From: Impatiens glandulifera
Lineage: Eukaryota; Streptophyta; Magnoliopsida; Ericales; Balsaminaceae
Reading direction: 5' to 3'
Assembly: GCF_907164915.1 (NCBI RefSeq)
Contig: NC_061869.1
Span: 15,911,125-15,975,124 of the forward strand
DNA: 64,000 nt
Part shown: one piece after another, positions 1-13,353 of the stretch
How positions within the stretch are numbered: position 1 is the first letter of the stretch
Layout of the letters: each line of letters starts with the position of its first letter
Position numbers and translations under genes: made by a program
Notes under the pieces: generated by a model
Told to the model about the DNA's origin: nothing
The model's input: only the letters and a program-made list of their open reading frames with translations
The model's database searches: none

Positions 1-570
1 AAGATATTACATCAGTAATGAAACTTATTCGGGCACAAATGATGGAGATGTCAAACGCATTGAATAGAGCAGAGGCTCAGCGACTGCATCAGGCTGACAT
101 AGTTACAATGCAATTTCAAGCTAGAGAAGAAGTTGAAGCTGCTACTGAGAATAAAAAAGCTCTTGTTGTTACCGAACCTGATAATATTAAAAAGGAGGAA
201 GGAAGCACAAGAGGGGGTCAACGTTTACTGGAGGAACTCGATCAAAATCAAAGAGAAAAGTTGTTACTGCTGCTGGAGATGACGAAGAAGGTTGTAGACC
301 AGCAAAAGGAGGTTCAGGACGTGAAGGCGACAAAGGTGGTTGAAGTGGAGGCCGAGCTGTCACTCGTTTCCATAACATCCTAAATGGCGAACCGCTTGAA
401 GGCGATGCAAATCCAGTGTTGAAAAGGGAAGGACCCTAAATCTTTCTCTCTGTTTTTCGTACTTGAAACTTATGCTTGAATACATTGGTGAACTACTTTG
501 ATTTCAATTTTATTTTGATGGGTGTTTAGTCTGCTTTATTAAGATTTCATAGTTTTAACATCATCAAAAA
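1..570 (+). pseudogene. 3' internal end of an LTR retrotransposon with degenerate last ORF
   Basis: The segment lies directly upstream of an LTR and so is the 3' internal end of an element that starts left of the window. A frame from 18 to 383 encodes an acidic/basic, Glu- and Lys-rich, coiled-coil-like stretch. From about position 250 a second frame looks more natural: a Gly/Arg-rich tail ending in a stop near 438, itself with one TGA inside. This suggests a frameshift in the tail of a non-pol ORF. No catalytic motif is present. The polypurine tract seen in the sister copy near 6850 is deleted here (about 20 bases missing at 570). Identity as the terminal extra ORF of a copia element is inferred from position only. 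Confidence 0.5.
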
Positions 571-2104
571 GTAAAACAAAGTAAAGAAAAGAGTTAATTA
601 AGTGAGAAGTAATTAACTTAGAAATAAACAAAAGCTATGAAACATTAAACAATGGAATTCTGATGATGTTTAGAACGGAATTTTGATGATATTTAGTTGT
701 GAATAAAACTAAGTTGTCTATTTGGTTTTATGTAGGTGCATTAGACTATGCTAACTTAGACGTGGTCTAAGTAGGCTAATTAGATCAAGTTAGACGTGGT
801 AGTCTAACTCTATTAGACTTGGTTTAATGGAATGCGTAGTTAGACGTGTTAGTCTAACTCCATTAGACTTGGTCTAAGGTGATACGTAGTTAGACGTGGT
901 AGTCTAACTCTATTAGACTTGGTCTAATGGGATACGTAGTTAGACGAGGACATCTAACTCCATTAGACTTGGTCTAATGGGATACGTAGTTAGACGAGGA
1001 CGTCTAACTCCATTAGACTTGGTCTAATGGGATACGTAGTTATACGAGAACGTCTAACTCCATTAGACTTGGTCTAATGGGATACGTAGTTAGATGAGTA
1101 CGTCTAACACCATTAGACTTGGTCTAATAGGATACGTAATTAGACGAGGACTTCTAACTCCATTAGACTTGGTCTAATGGGATACATAGTTAGACGAGGA
1201 CGTCTAACTCCATTAGACTTGGTCTAATGGGATGCGTAGTTAGATGAGGACGTTTAACTCCATTAAACTTGGTCTAATGGGATGCGCAGTTAGAAGAAGA
1301 AGTCTAACTTCCTTAGACTTGGTCTAATGGAGCACGTCTAATGCCTTGCTTCAACATCCGTTTGAAGAAATCATACGTCTAACCACAATCAACTAGCTGT
1401 CTGCTACTCCTACTCCACTCACTTCTGTGCTGGGTGACAAGCTAGCTAATTGTATCAAATGAACGAACGCCACGTACGCAAATGTCCTTCCAATGGTTTG
1501 TCTAGTACAAGACAATATGATGAGGATTTCGGCACACTACCAGTTTGGTAAAGCCACGATCCATTTGCTTAGAGTCTTCTCATTTCGGGTACTATGGTAG
1601 GCCTTCCAATGGACACTTTCCACGTGTCCATTAAGAAGATTCGACTGTTGGTGTCCTTCTACTACAAATAGATGCTCAAGTACAACAGACGAATCACTGA
1701 ATCACTTGTTACTGACTTGAACATTTTGCTTACTCTTGAACATACTGATTTCTTACATTCTTCAAGTTCAAGAGAGAAAGATTCAATTACTATCTACCTG
1801 TGAGAATATTGTTGTGAATATAGTAAGTTGAACAGAGGTTGTTCTGTTCAACAATGAGTTAGCTAGTTCAGTAAGTTGTATTTGATCCAAAGTATTTAGT
1901 AGATATTCTTCCGGTTGTGGGAGAAGGGGTGACGTAGGAGGGTTTGCTCTGAACATCTATAAACAACTCTGTGATTTTTACTTTCTATCAATTATCTTCC
2001 ATCGGTTCAAATCTTCAAATCCGACAAACACTTCCATACTTGAATTTGTTTCAAGAGTTCGGAGGATTTGTAAAGAATAGAAACAGATACTAATCCCTCA
2101 CACA
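571..2104 (+). mobile_element. LTR of copia-type retrotransposon, copy 1 (5' tip deleted)
   Basis: It matches the LTR at 6860-8318 over nearly its full length, including a 50-bp repeat array, a promoter-like stretch near 1670 and a U5-like block with GGGGTGACGTAGGAG at 1926-1940. The first bases, present in copy 2 as TGCTGGG, are deleted. It ends in a CTCACACA-like tip at about 2102-2104. Sequence immediately to the right is ESP exon 3, so this is a 3' LTR abutting host sequence. The same LTR/exon junction recurs at 8318-8321, so both copies descend from one insertion later duplicated with the array. Confidence 0.7.
797..1345. repeat. 50-bp tandem repeat, about 11 units, in LTR copy 1
   Basis: The period is 50 bases (for example CATTAGACTTGG at 961 and 1011). 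Each unit carries two short palindromes: GTTAGACG..CGTCTAAC and ATTAGAC..GTCTAAT. Units differ by point changes, and the palindromes are mostly kept. Confidence 0.9.
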
Positions 2105-2246
2105 CATAAATGTATAACCTAACGGATTAGGAGGCAGATCTTACACGCGAAGAAGTTGTAAAACTATAAATCCATGTTTTTGTTGTTATAGGGGTTTTGA
2201 ATCTATATGTTTTGGGTCAATAGCAATGTGTGTAGCTTATTGTTAA
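2105..2246 (+). pseudogene. ESP0: exon 3 remnant of ESF1/MEG-like peptide gene
   Basis: Only the last exon of an ESP gene remains. It follows the LTR directly, so no splice acceptor or upstream exon is present in the window. About ten bases around the first cysteine codon are missing, which removes Cys1 and shifts the frame relative to the N-terminal part of the exon. The downstream codons for the other seven cysteines and the terminal Tyr-Cys-stop are readable. Exons 1 and 2 would lie left of the retroelement, outside the window. Clearly non-functional. Confidence 0.8.
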
Positions 2247-3537
2247 TAACTACTTTTATGTGAGAACTTTACCATTTTAAAAGAATGAGATTATAATAAT
2301 AATAATATTTTATGTATAAAATTATGATTAATTTTTTTATCTTTTATTGATAAATTAATAATATTAATTTTTTAAAACTATATAAATAAAATTTATTATA
2401 TACAATTTTGTAAAAATTATAGATTTCATCTACTATATTAATTTAATGATGATATACTTAAATTTTATAATCTATATTTTGGTTTCATAATATATAATCC
2501 TATTTACAAATAAATACATAACATAATTGATTTGAGAAAATTGTATATCCAATACTCAATTTAGTCTACATTAAGTATAAATACCATTAACTTTATAGAT
2601 TTTATGAATTTGGACATAACTATTTTTTACTATAACTTTCAAACAAAAATTAAATATTTTTATACATGTTTGTCTTTTTCAATGAGAAATAGTTCTCTTT
2701 TAACTTTGTACAAAGTGAATTTGATTATACTATTACTTTTCATCAATCAATTTTTAAAAAATTGTTTAATTAATTAATATTTGAATATTATTAAAATTAA
2801 TAAAAAAATAATTTAAATGGATCAATATAATAGTATAAGTAAAGAAATGAATTTGTTTTCCATATTATTTGTTTATAAACAAAACAAATTATATAGATAA
2901 ATTTATTTATAAAACATTAACATAATTTCTTATGATAATTTTAATAAATTAAAATCTTATTTATAAATAATTATATATTGTTATTTCATACATTAAAAAA
3001 ATAATATCATAATTTCTTCTTATTATATTTTGTCATTTTAATTATTATATTAATATTTTACTAATTTATTTATTTGTTTGTTAAATTATACAATTAAATA
3101 TGAAAATAAATTTAATTTTTAAAACATTAGCAAATTTCCTTAAGATAACAATATTAATAATAATGTAATAATATTTTTATAAAGGATAATATTTTGTTAT
3201 TGAATTTATTAATAACATATTATATCATAAAGTTTTTCTTAAAATAATTATGCATATTATTTTATTATTTAGGTTATAATCTCTTAAATACAAAAATTAT
3301 GTTTTTGTTATTACATTTATTAAGAATATTTTGTCATAATATTTTCTATAAATAATTATATTTTGTTGTCTATTATAAATTTAATAAAGAGATTATCACC
3401 ATTCTTATTAAAATTACCTTAAAATATTATACTAACATTCTACTAATGGATTTATTTGTGTATATATTAGAAGTACTCTATAAATCATACAACTCTACAT
3501 TGCTTAATAAGTTATAAAAAAATATAATTTGATAACT
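2247..3537 (+). other. ESP spacer with promoter of ESP1
   Basis: AT-rich spacer repeated between all ESP loci; here it is about 600 bases shorter than in its sisters. No protein gene is supported. Its 3' end holds a TATAAAT box at 3479-3485, 59 bases before the ESP1 start. The frame that stays open upstream of other ESP copies is closed here by a TAA. Confidence 0.6.
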
Positions 3538-4669
3538 ATGGAAAAAGAAAACAATTCAGTTTCTATTATGTTGTTTACTTATTTCATGTATACACTTCTT
3601 TCTTTCTATATGATTTAATTTTTCTAATTATTTATATTTATGAAATTTTATAAGTATAAATTCAATAATTTTTTATATGTTTTTAATTATATCTCTATTA
3701 TTAATTAATTATTTAATATATAAATTTATTCAAATATAATAATAAAATATAATAGTTTTTTAATAGTGTATATATTTTATCCCGAATTATTAATTTTGAT
3801 TTAACTTTAAATTTTGGTTAAATATCTTATTTTCTACACTTTTAATTTTTTTTATCATTTAATTTATGAACTGGTTTTCTAAGCATTAATTAAACTTTTA
3901 GTGGTTACCCTTTAAATAAATAAAAATATGACACATTTATTTTGTTTTAATTTTAAAATATAAAATATTTCAATGATTCTTTTACTTATATTAATTAGGA
4001 TTAAAAATAAATTATATGAACAATATATAGGATTGGTTAATTTATCTTTTAATATTATATTATTTTTAATTATCATATATTTAAATATGGCAGGTATTTA
4101 CATGGTTACACATACCCAAGAGATTGCTATAAATTCAAATAATAATACATTGCAATTGCAAGGTAGAGTATAATAAAAACTTTAAATTTATTATAGTTAA
4201 TTTTTAATATTATCCAAACAAAATTTTAAATTGGTTTAAATTTATATTTCTATTAACTTAATTTTAATAATGAAATAATAGATTATTTAAATATCCATAA
4301 ATGAATAAAAAGTAATAAAAATATAATATTGTGAAGAAAATATATTTAGTTTATTATATACAAATTACAAATGTACAATATTATATATTTGTATAAAAGT
4401 GAAATAAACTTGTTTCTATATCAATTATAAAAATTATTATATATTATTAAAAAGTATAAATTAGTTGTACTTAATATATAATCACGTTAAAATGATTGAT
4501 TTATATATTTAATTTTGTTTTAACAATTTTTGTTTATCTACGTTACAGGCATAAATGTACAACCTAACGGATTAGGAGGCGGATCTTACACTTGCAATGT
4601 ACGAAAAAGTTGTAAAACTATAAATCTATATGTTTTGGGTCAATAGCAATGTGTGTAACTTATTGTTAA
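3538..4669 (+). pseudogene. ESP1: frameshifted ESF1/MEG-like secreted peptide gene
   Basis: All three exons are present: 3538-3587, 4094-4162 and 4549-4669, with GT-AG introns. Exon 1 has one extra A after codon 2, so the signal peptide is out of frame. Exon 2 is intact. Exon 3 lacks 31 bases between two copies of AATC, which removes the central Cys-x-Cys-Cys region and shifts the frame into a TAG. The two independent lesions make it a pseudogene. The acceptor before exon 3 (TTACAG) is intact. Confidence 0.85.
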
Positions 4670-6570
4670 TAACTACTTTTATGTGAGAACTTTACAATTA
4701 TAAAAGAATGAGATTATAATAATAATAATATTTTATGCATAAAATTATGATTAATTTTTTAATCTTTTATTGATAAATTAATAATATTAATTTTTTAAAA
4801 CTATATAAATAAAATTTATTATATACAATTTTGTAAGAATTATAGATTTCACCTACTATATTAATTTAATGATGCTATATTTAAATTTTACATAATATGG
4901 ATCATTAAGATTTTTTTAGATATAAGTTGGCTTAAATTTAAGTTTAGGTAAGAAATTAAATATAAATTTTGAATATTATGTAATCTATATATACACTATA
5001 AGATATTGAGACAAATTAAATCAAACTGAAATGATATTGATTTAAGTTATATTGTATAATGTAACAAAATAAATATTTTAACGAGTAAGCTAGTTTAAAA
5101 TGAAATATAAAATTTTTATTTCATTGGCCCTAAAGTACAATTTTATATTTTATTCTTAAACCTCAATTACAGATTATATATTGGAAAGTCTAATTTTGCA
5201 TTTATATCTTGTTATTATTTTGACAAATATTTTTATTTCTCAACTAAACCAATACAAGTTGACTTCAATTCCACTTTGAAATGAATATGTTTATTATTAA
5301 TAAGAATTATATTTTAATTCTTACTAAATTAATGATTATAGTTAAACTTCTAATTGATTCAATAATTAAGTTATTTAAATGACAAAATATTTATTGAAAA
5401 AATTAAAAAATAATCATTACATTAATATTTATTAAGTTAACTTAATTAAAATTTTGGTGCATAATAAAAAAACCCGAAAATGATACTTTAATTTTATAAT
5501 CTATATTTTGGTTTCATAATATATAACCCTATTTACAAATAAATACATAACATAATTGATTAGAGAAAATTGTATATCCAATACTCAATTTAGTCTACAT
5601 TAAGTATAAATACCATTAACTTTATAGATTTTATGAATTTGGACATAACTATTTTTTACTATAACTTTCAAAAAAAAAAATTAAATATTTTTATACATGT
5701 TTGTCTTTTTCAATGAGAAATAGTTCTCTTTTAACTTTGTACAAAGTGAATTTGATTATACTATTACTTTTCATCAATCAATTTATAAAAAATTGTTTAA
5801 TTAATTAATATTTGAATATTATTAAAATTAATAAAAAAATAATTTAAATGGATCAATATAATAGTATAAATAAAGAAATGAATTTGTTTTCCATATTATT
5901 TGTTTATAAACAAAACAAATTATATAGATAAATTTATTTATAAAACATTAACATAATTTCTTATGATAATTTTAATAAATTAAAATCTTATTTATAAATA
6001 ATTATATATTGTTATTTCATACATTAAAAAAATAATATCATAATTTCTTCTTATTATATTTTGTCATTTTAATTATTATATTAATATTTTACTAATTTAT
6101 TTATTTGTTTGTTAAATTATACAATTAAATATGAAAATAAATTTAATTTTTAAAACATTAGCGAATTTCCTTAAGATAACAATATTAATAATAATGTAAT
6201 AATACTTTTATAAAGGATAATATTTTGTTATTGAATTTATTAATAACATATTATATCATAAAGTTTTTCTTAAAATAATTATGCATATTATTTTATTATT
6301 TAGGTTATAATCTCTTAAATACAAAAATTATGTTTTTGTTATTACATTTAATAAGAATATTTTGTCATAATATTTTCTATAAAGAATTATATTTTGTTGT
6401 CTATTATAAATTTAATAAAGAGATTATCACCATTCTTATTAAAATTACCTTAAAATATTTTACTAACATTCTACTAATGGATTTATTTGTGTATATATTA
6501 GAAGTACTCTATAAATCATACAACTCTACATTGCTTAATAAGTTATAAAAAAAAATATAATTTGATAATT
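4670..6570 (+). other. ESP spacer with promoter of ESP2
   Basis: Full-length ESP spacer. It holds a TATAAAT box at 6510-6516, 61 bases before the ESP2 start. A 72-codon hydrophobic frame at 6330-6548 recurs in most sister spacers but runs over the TATA box, so I do not call it a gene. Confidence 0.6.
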
Positions 6571-6780
6571 ATGGAAAAGAAAACAATTCAGTTTCTATTA
6601 TATTGTTTACTTATTTCATGTATACACTTCTTTCCTTCTATATGATTTAATTTTTCTAATTATTTATATTTATGAAATTTTATAAGTATAAAATCAATAA
6701 TGTTTTGTATGTTTTTAATTATATCTCTATTATTAATTAATTATTTAATATATAAATTTATTCAATTTTGTATGTTTTTA

Positions 6781-8318
6781 ATTTCAATTTTATTTTGATG
6801 GGTGTTTATTCTGTTTTATTAAGATTGCATAGTTTTAACATCATCAAAAAGGGGGAAATTGCTGGGAAAAAGTAAAACAAAGTAAAGAAAATAGTTAATT
6901 AAGTGAGAAGTAATTAACTTAGAAATAAACAAAAGCTATGAAATATTAAACAACGAAATTTTGTTGTGAATAAAGCTAAGTTGTCTATTTGGTTTTATGT
7001 AGGTGCATTAGACTATGCTAACTTAGACGTGGTCTAAGTAGGCTAATTAGATCAAGTTAGACGTGGTAGTCTAACTCCATTAGATTTGGTCTAATGGAAT
7101 GCGTAGTTAGACGTGTTAGTCTAACTCCATTAGACTTGGTCTAAGGTGATACGTAGTTAGACGTGGTAGTCTAACTCCACTATACTTAGTTTAATGGGAT
7201 ATATAGTTAGACGAGGACGTCTAACTCCATTAAACTTGGTCTAATGGATACGTAGTTAGACGTGGACGTCTAACTCCATTAGACTTGGTCTAATGGGATA
7301 CGTAGTTAGACGAGGACGTCTAACACCATTAGACTTGGTCTAATAGGATACGTAGTTAGACCTAACTCTATTAGAGTTGGTCTAATGGGATACGTAGTTA
7401 GACGAGGACATTTAACTCCATTAGACTTGGTCTAATAGGATGCGTAGTTAGACGAGGACGTTTAACTCTATTAGACTTGGTCTAATGGGACGCTTAGTTA
7501 GACGAGGATGTCTAACTCCCTTAGACTTGGTCTAATGGAGTACGTCTAATGCCTTGCTTCAACAGCCGTTTGAAGAAAGCATACGTCTAACCACGATCAA
7601 TTAGCTGTTTGCTACTCCTGTTCCACTCACTTCTGTGTAGTGTGACAAACTAGCTAATTGTATCAAATGAACGAACGCAACATACGCAAATGTCCTTCTA
7701 CGGTTTGTCTAGTACAAGATAATATCATGAGAATATTCGGCACACTACCAGTTCGGTACAGCCACGATCTATTTGCTTAGAGTCTGCTGATTTCTAGTAC
7801 TATGGGAGGCCTTCCAATGGACACTTTCCACATGTCCATTAAAAAGATTCGATCATTGGTGTCCTTCTACTACAAATAGATGCTCAAGTACAACAGACGA
7901 ATCACTGAATCACTTGTTATTGACTTGAACATTTTGCTTACTCATTCACTCTTGAACTTACTGATTTCTTACATTCTTCAAGTTCAAGAGAGAAAAATTC
8001 ACTTACTGTCTACCTGTGAGAATATTGTTGAGAATATTGTAAGTTGAACAGAGATTGTTCTGTTCAACAAAGAATTAGCTAGTTTAGTAAGTTGTATTTG
8101 ATCCAAAGTATTTAGTGGATATCCTTCGGTTGTGTAAGAAGGGGTGACGTAGGAGGGTTTACTCCGAACATTTATAAACAAATTTTTGTGTATTTTACTT
8201 TTTATCATTTATCTTCCATCTGTTCAAAGCTTCAAATCCGACAAACACTTCCACACATGAATTTGTTTCAAGAACTGAAGGATTTGTGAAGAATAGAAAC
8301 ATATACTAATCCCTCACA
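6781..8318 (+). mobile_element. Copia-type LTR copy 2 with short internal 3' fragment
   Basis: About 80 bases of internal sequence are followed by a polypurine tract (AAAAAGGGGG region, 6846-6859) and an LTR at 6860-8318 that begins TG and ends CA. It carries the 50-bp repeat array and GGGGTGACGTAGGAG at 8141-8155. It lies inside ESP2 and replaces everything from mid intron 1 to the intron 2/exon 3 border. No 5' LTR or coding region is present, so this is an internally deleted derivative of the same insertion as copy 1. Confidence 0.75.
7066..7550. repeat. 50-bp tandem repeat, about 10 units, in LTR copy 2
   Basis: Same paired-palindrome unit as at 797-1345. One unit is shortened near 7355-7370, where part of the CGTCTAAC arm is missing. 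Confidence 0.88.
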
Positions 8319-8473
8319 AACATAAATGTACAACCTAACGGATTAGGATGCAGATCTTACCCTTGCAATGTACGAAGAAGTTGTAAAACTATAAATTCAT
8401 GTTTTTGTTGCTATAAAGGTTTTGAATCTATATGTTTTGGGTCAATAGCAATGTGTGTATAGCTTATTGTTAA

Positions 8474-10266
8474 TAGAAGAGAACTTTACAATTTTAAAAG
8501 AATGAGATTATAATAATAATAATAATATTTTATGCATAAAATTATGATTAATTTTTTAATCTTTAATTAATAAATTAATAAATTAATAATATTAATTTTT
8601 TAAAACTATATAAATAAAATTTATTATATACAATTTTGTAAGAATTATAGATTTTACCTACTATATTAATTTAATGATGCTATATTTAAATTTTACATAA
8701 TATGGATCATTAAGTTTTTTTAAATATAACTTGGCTTTAAATTTAAGTTTAGGTAAGAAATTAAATATAAATTTTTTTAAATATTATGTAATCTACATAT
8801 ACACAATAAGATATTGAGATAAATTAAATCAAACTGAAATGATATTGATTTAAGTTATATTGTATATTGTAACAAAATAAATATTTTAACGATTAAGCTA
8901 GTTTAAAATAAAATATAAAATTTCTATTTCATTGTCTCTAAAGTACAATTTTTTATTTTATTCTTAAACCTCAATTAAAGATTATATATTGAAAAGTCTA
9001 ATTTTGCATTCATATTTTGTTATTATTTTGACAAATATTTTTATTTCTCAACTAAACCAATACAAGTTAACTTCAATTCCACTTTGAAATAAATATGTTT
9101 ATTATTAATAAGAATTATATTTTAATTCTTACTAAATTTATGATTATAGTTAAACTTCTAGTTGATTCAATAATTAATTTATTTAAATGACAAACTATTT
9201 ATTGAAAAAATTAAAAATAATCATTACCTTAATATTTATTAAGTTATCTTAATTAATCTTTTGGTACATAATAAAAAAAACCCAAAAATGATACTTTAAT
9301 TTTATAATCAATATTTTGGTTTTTTATATATAACCCTATTTACAAATAAATAAATACATAACGTAATTTATTTGAGAAAATTTTATATCCAAAACTCAAT
9401 TTAATCTACATTAAGTATAAATGTCATTAACTTTATAGATTTTATGAATATGGTCATAACTATTTTATACTATTACTTTTCATCATTCAATTTTTTTAAA
9501 ATCGTTTAATTAATTAATATTTCAATATGATTAAAATTAATAAAAAATAATTTAAATGGATCAATATAATAGAATAAGTAAATAAATGAATATGTTTTCC
9601 ATATTATTTGTTTATAAACCAAACAAAACAAACTATATAGATAAATTTATTTATAAAACATTAACATATTTTCTTATGATAATTTAATAAATTAAAATCT
9701 TATTTATAAATAATTATATATTGTTATTTCATACATTAAAAAAATAATATCAAAATTTCTTCTTATTATATTTTGTCATTTTAATTATTATATTAATATT
9801 TTACTAATTTATTTATTTGTTTGTTAAATTATACAATTAAATATGAATATAAGTTTAATTTTTAAGACATTAGAAAATTTCCTTATGATAATATTAATAA
9901 TTACATAATAATATTTTTATAAAGGATAATATTTTGTTACTGAATTTATTAATAACATATTATCATAAAGTTTTCTTTAAAATAATTATGTATATTGTTT
10001 TATTATTTAAGTTATAATCTCTTAAATAAAAAATTATGTTTTTATTATTACATTTATTAATAATATTTTGTCATAATATCTTCTATAAAGAGTTATATTT
10101 TATTGTCTATTATATATTTAATAAAGAGATTATCACCATTTTTATTAAAATTACCATAATATATTATACTAACATTCTATTAATGGATTTATTTGTGTAT
10201 ATATTAGCAGTACTATATAAATCAAACATCTTACTCTACATTGCATAATAAGTTATAAAAATAACT
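8474..10266 (+). other. ESP spacer with promoter of ESP3
   Basis: AT-rich spacer homologous to 4670-6570. TATAAAT at 10216-10222 lies 51 bases before the ESP3 start. No gene is supported. Confidence 0.55.
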
Positions 10267-11428
10267 ATGGATAAGAAAACAATTCAGTTTCTATTATGTT
10301 GTTTACTTATTTCAGGTATATACTTCTTCCTTTTATATGATTTAATTTTTTTAATTATTTATATTTATGAAATATTATAAATATAAATTCAATAATTTTT
10401 GGTATGTTTTTAATTATATCTCTATTATTAACTAATTATTTCATATATAAAATTATTCAAATATAATAATAAAATAAAATAGTTTTTTAATAGTATATAT
10501 TTTTTATCCCAAATTATTAATTTTGATTTAACTTTAAATTTTGGTTAAATATCTTATTTTGTACGCTTTTAATTTTTTTTATCATTTAATTTCTGAACTG
10601 GTTTTCTAAGCATAAATTAAACCTTTAGTCGTTACCCTTTGAATAAATAAAAATATGACACATTTATTTTGTTTAAATTTTAAAAAATAAATTATTTCAA
10701 TGATTATTTTACTTATATTTATTAGGATTAAAAATAAATTATATGAACAATATATAGGATTGGTTAATTTATCTTTTAATATTATATTATTTTTAATTAT
10801 CATTTATTTAAATATGACAGGTATTTACATGGTTACACATGCCAAGAGATTACTATAAATTCAAATAATAATACATTGCAATTGCAAGGTAGAGTATTAT
10901 AAAAACTTTAAATTTATTATAGTTAATTTTTAATATTATCTAAACAAAATTTTTAATTGGTTTAAATTTATATTTCTATTAATCTTAATTTTAATAATGA
11001 AATAATAGAATATTTAAATATCCATAAATGAATAAAAAGTATTAAAGATATAATATTGTCAAGAAACTATATTTAGTTTATTATATATAAATTACAAATG
11101 TACAATATTTTATATTTGTATAAAAGTGAAATAAACTTGTTTCTTTATCCATTACAAAAATAATTATATATTATTAAAAAAATATAAATTAGTTGTACTT
11201 AATATATAATCACGTTAAAATAATTGATTTATATATTTAATTTTGTTTTAACAATTTTTATTTATGTACATTACAGGCATAAATGTACAACCTAACGGAT
11301 TAGGAGGCGGATCTTACACTTGCAATGTACGAAGAAGTTGTAAAACTATAAATCCATGTTTTTGTTGCTACAGGGGTTTTGAATCTATATGTTTTGGGTC
11401 AATAGCAATGTGTGTAGCTTATTGTTAA
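10267..11428 (+). pseudogene. ESP3: ESF1/MEG-like peptide gene with exon 2 frameshift
   Basis: Exons are 10267-10315, 10821-10888 and 11277-11428. Exon 1 is open and has the best donor of the array (CAG/GTATAT, others have CAT/GTATAC). Exon 2 lacks one C of the GCCCAAG run, is 68 instead of 69 bases, and reads into TAA ten codons later. Exon 3 is intact with all eight cysteine codons and a normal TTACAG acceptor. One single-base deletion is the only disabling lesion, so an assembly error here would make it functional. Confidence 0.8.
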
Positions 11429-13353
11429 TAACTACTTTTAGAAGAGAATTTTATAATTTTAAAAGAATAAGATTATAATAATAATAATATTTTATGCATA
11501 AAATTATGATTAATTTTTTAATCTTTTATTAATAAATTAATAATATTAAGTTTTTAAAACTATATAAATAAAATTTATTATATACAATTTTGTAAGAATT
11601 ATAGATTTTACCTACTATTTTAATTTAATGATGCTATATTTAAATTTTACATAATATGGATAATTAAGTTTTATTAAATATAACTTGGCTTTAAATTTAA
11701 GTTTAGGTAAGAAATTAAATACAATTTTTTTAAATATTATGTAATCTATATATATACTATAAGATATTGAGATAAATAAATCAAACTGAAATGATATTGA
11801 TTTAAGTTATATTATATATTGTAACAAAATAAATATTTCAACGAGTAATCTAGTTTAAAATGAAATATAAAATTTCTATTTCATTGTCCCTAAAGTACAA
11901 TTTTTTATTTTATTCTTAAACCTTAATTAAGGATTATAAATTGAAAAGTCTAATTTTGCATTCATATCTTGTTATTATTTTGACAAATATTTTTATTTCT
12001 CAACTAAACCGATACAAGTTGACTTTAATTCCACTTTGAAATGAATATGTTTATTATTAATTAGAATTATATTTTAATTCTTACTAAATTTAGATTGTAG
12101 TTAAACTTCTACTTGATTCAATAATTAAGTTATTTAAATGATAAAATATTTATTCAAAATATTAAAAATAATCATTACCTTAATATTTATTAAGTTATCT
12201 TAATTAATCTTTTGGTGCATAAAAAAAACCAAAAATGATACTTTAATTTTATAATCTATATTTTGGTTTTTTATATATAACCCTATTTACAAATAAATAC
12301 ATAACATAATTGATTTGAGAAAATTGTATATCTAAAACTCAATTTAGTCTACATTAAGTATAAATGTCATTTTTCAAAAAAAAAAAAAGTATAAATGCCA
12401 TTAACTTTATAGATTTTATGAATTTGGTCATAACTATTTTTTACTATAACTTTCAAACAAAAATTCAATATTTTTTATACATGTTTGTCTTTTTCAATGA
12501 GAAATAGTTCTCTTTTAACTTTGTACAAAGTGAATTTGATTATACTATAACTTTTAATCAATCAATTTTTTTTAAATCGTTTAATTAATTAATATTTGAA
12601 TATTATTTAAATTAATAAAAAAATAATTTAAATGGATCAATATAATAGTATAAGTAAAGAAATGAATTTGTTTTCCATATTATTTGTTTATAAACCAAAC
12701 AAAACAAATTATATAGATAAATTTATTTATAAAACATTAACATAATTTCTTATAATAATTTTAATAAATTAAAATCTTATTTATAAATAATTATATATTG
12801 TTATTTCATACATTAAAAAAATAATATCAAAATTTCTTCTTATTATATTTTGTCATTTTAATTATTATATTAATATTTTACTAATTTATTTATTTGTTTG
12901 TTAAATTATACAATTAAATATGAAAATAAATTTAATTTTTAAAACATTAGCAAATTTCCTTAAGATAACAATATTAATAATAATGTAATAATACTTTTAT
13001 AAAGGATAATATTTTGTTATTTAATTTATTAATAACATATTATCATAAAGTTTTTCTTAAAATAATTATGTATATTATTTTATTATTTAGGTTATAATCT
13101 CTTAAATAAAAAAATATTTTTTTGTTATTACATTTATTAAGAATATTTTGTCATAATATTTTATATAAAGAATTATATTTTGTTGTCTATTATATATTTA
13201 ATAAAGAGATTATCACCATTTTTATTAAAATTACCTTAAAATATTATACTAACATTCTACTAATGGATTTATTTGTGTATATATTAGAAGTACTCTATAA
13301 ATCATACATCTCTACATTGCATAATAAGTTATAAAAAATATAATTTGATAACT
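11429..13353 (+). other. ESP spacer with promoter of ESP4
   Basis: Homologous AT-rich spacer. TATAAAT at 13296-13302 lies 58 bases before the ESP4 start. No gene is supported. Confidence 0.55.

Larger units (their letters stand above)
6571..8473 (+). pseudogene. ESP2: exon 2 replaced by LTR, exon 3 frameshifted
   Basis: Exon 1 (6571-6619) is open and encodes a signal-peptide start with one Cys-to-Tyr change. Intron 1 is interrupted near 6766-6780 by retroelement sequence that runs through an LTR to 8318; exon 2 and intron 2 are gone. Exon 3 resumes at 8321 with the first seven expected cysteine codons and one additional Cys from GGC-to-TGC. Two inserted bases near 8458 create a TAG just before the last Tyr-Cys. 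Not functional. Confidence 0.85.

Noticed and set aside
797..1345. CRISPR-like array
   Set aside because: Contiguous 50-bp tandem repeats inside a plant LTR with no spacers and no cas genes.
3973..4173. Recurrent 66-codon frame (also at 13788, 36349, 39407) as an independent small gene
   Set aside because: Its second half is ESP exon 2 and its first half is intron 1; splice phase and signal peptide support the three-exon model instead.
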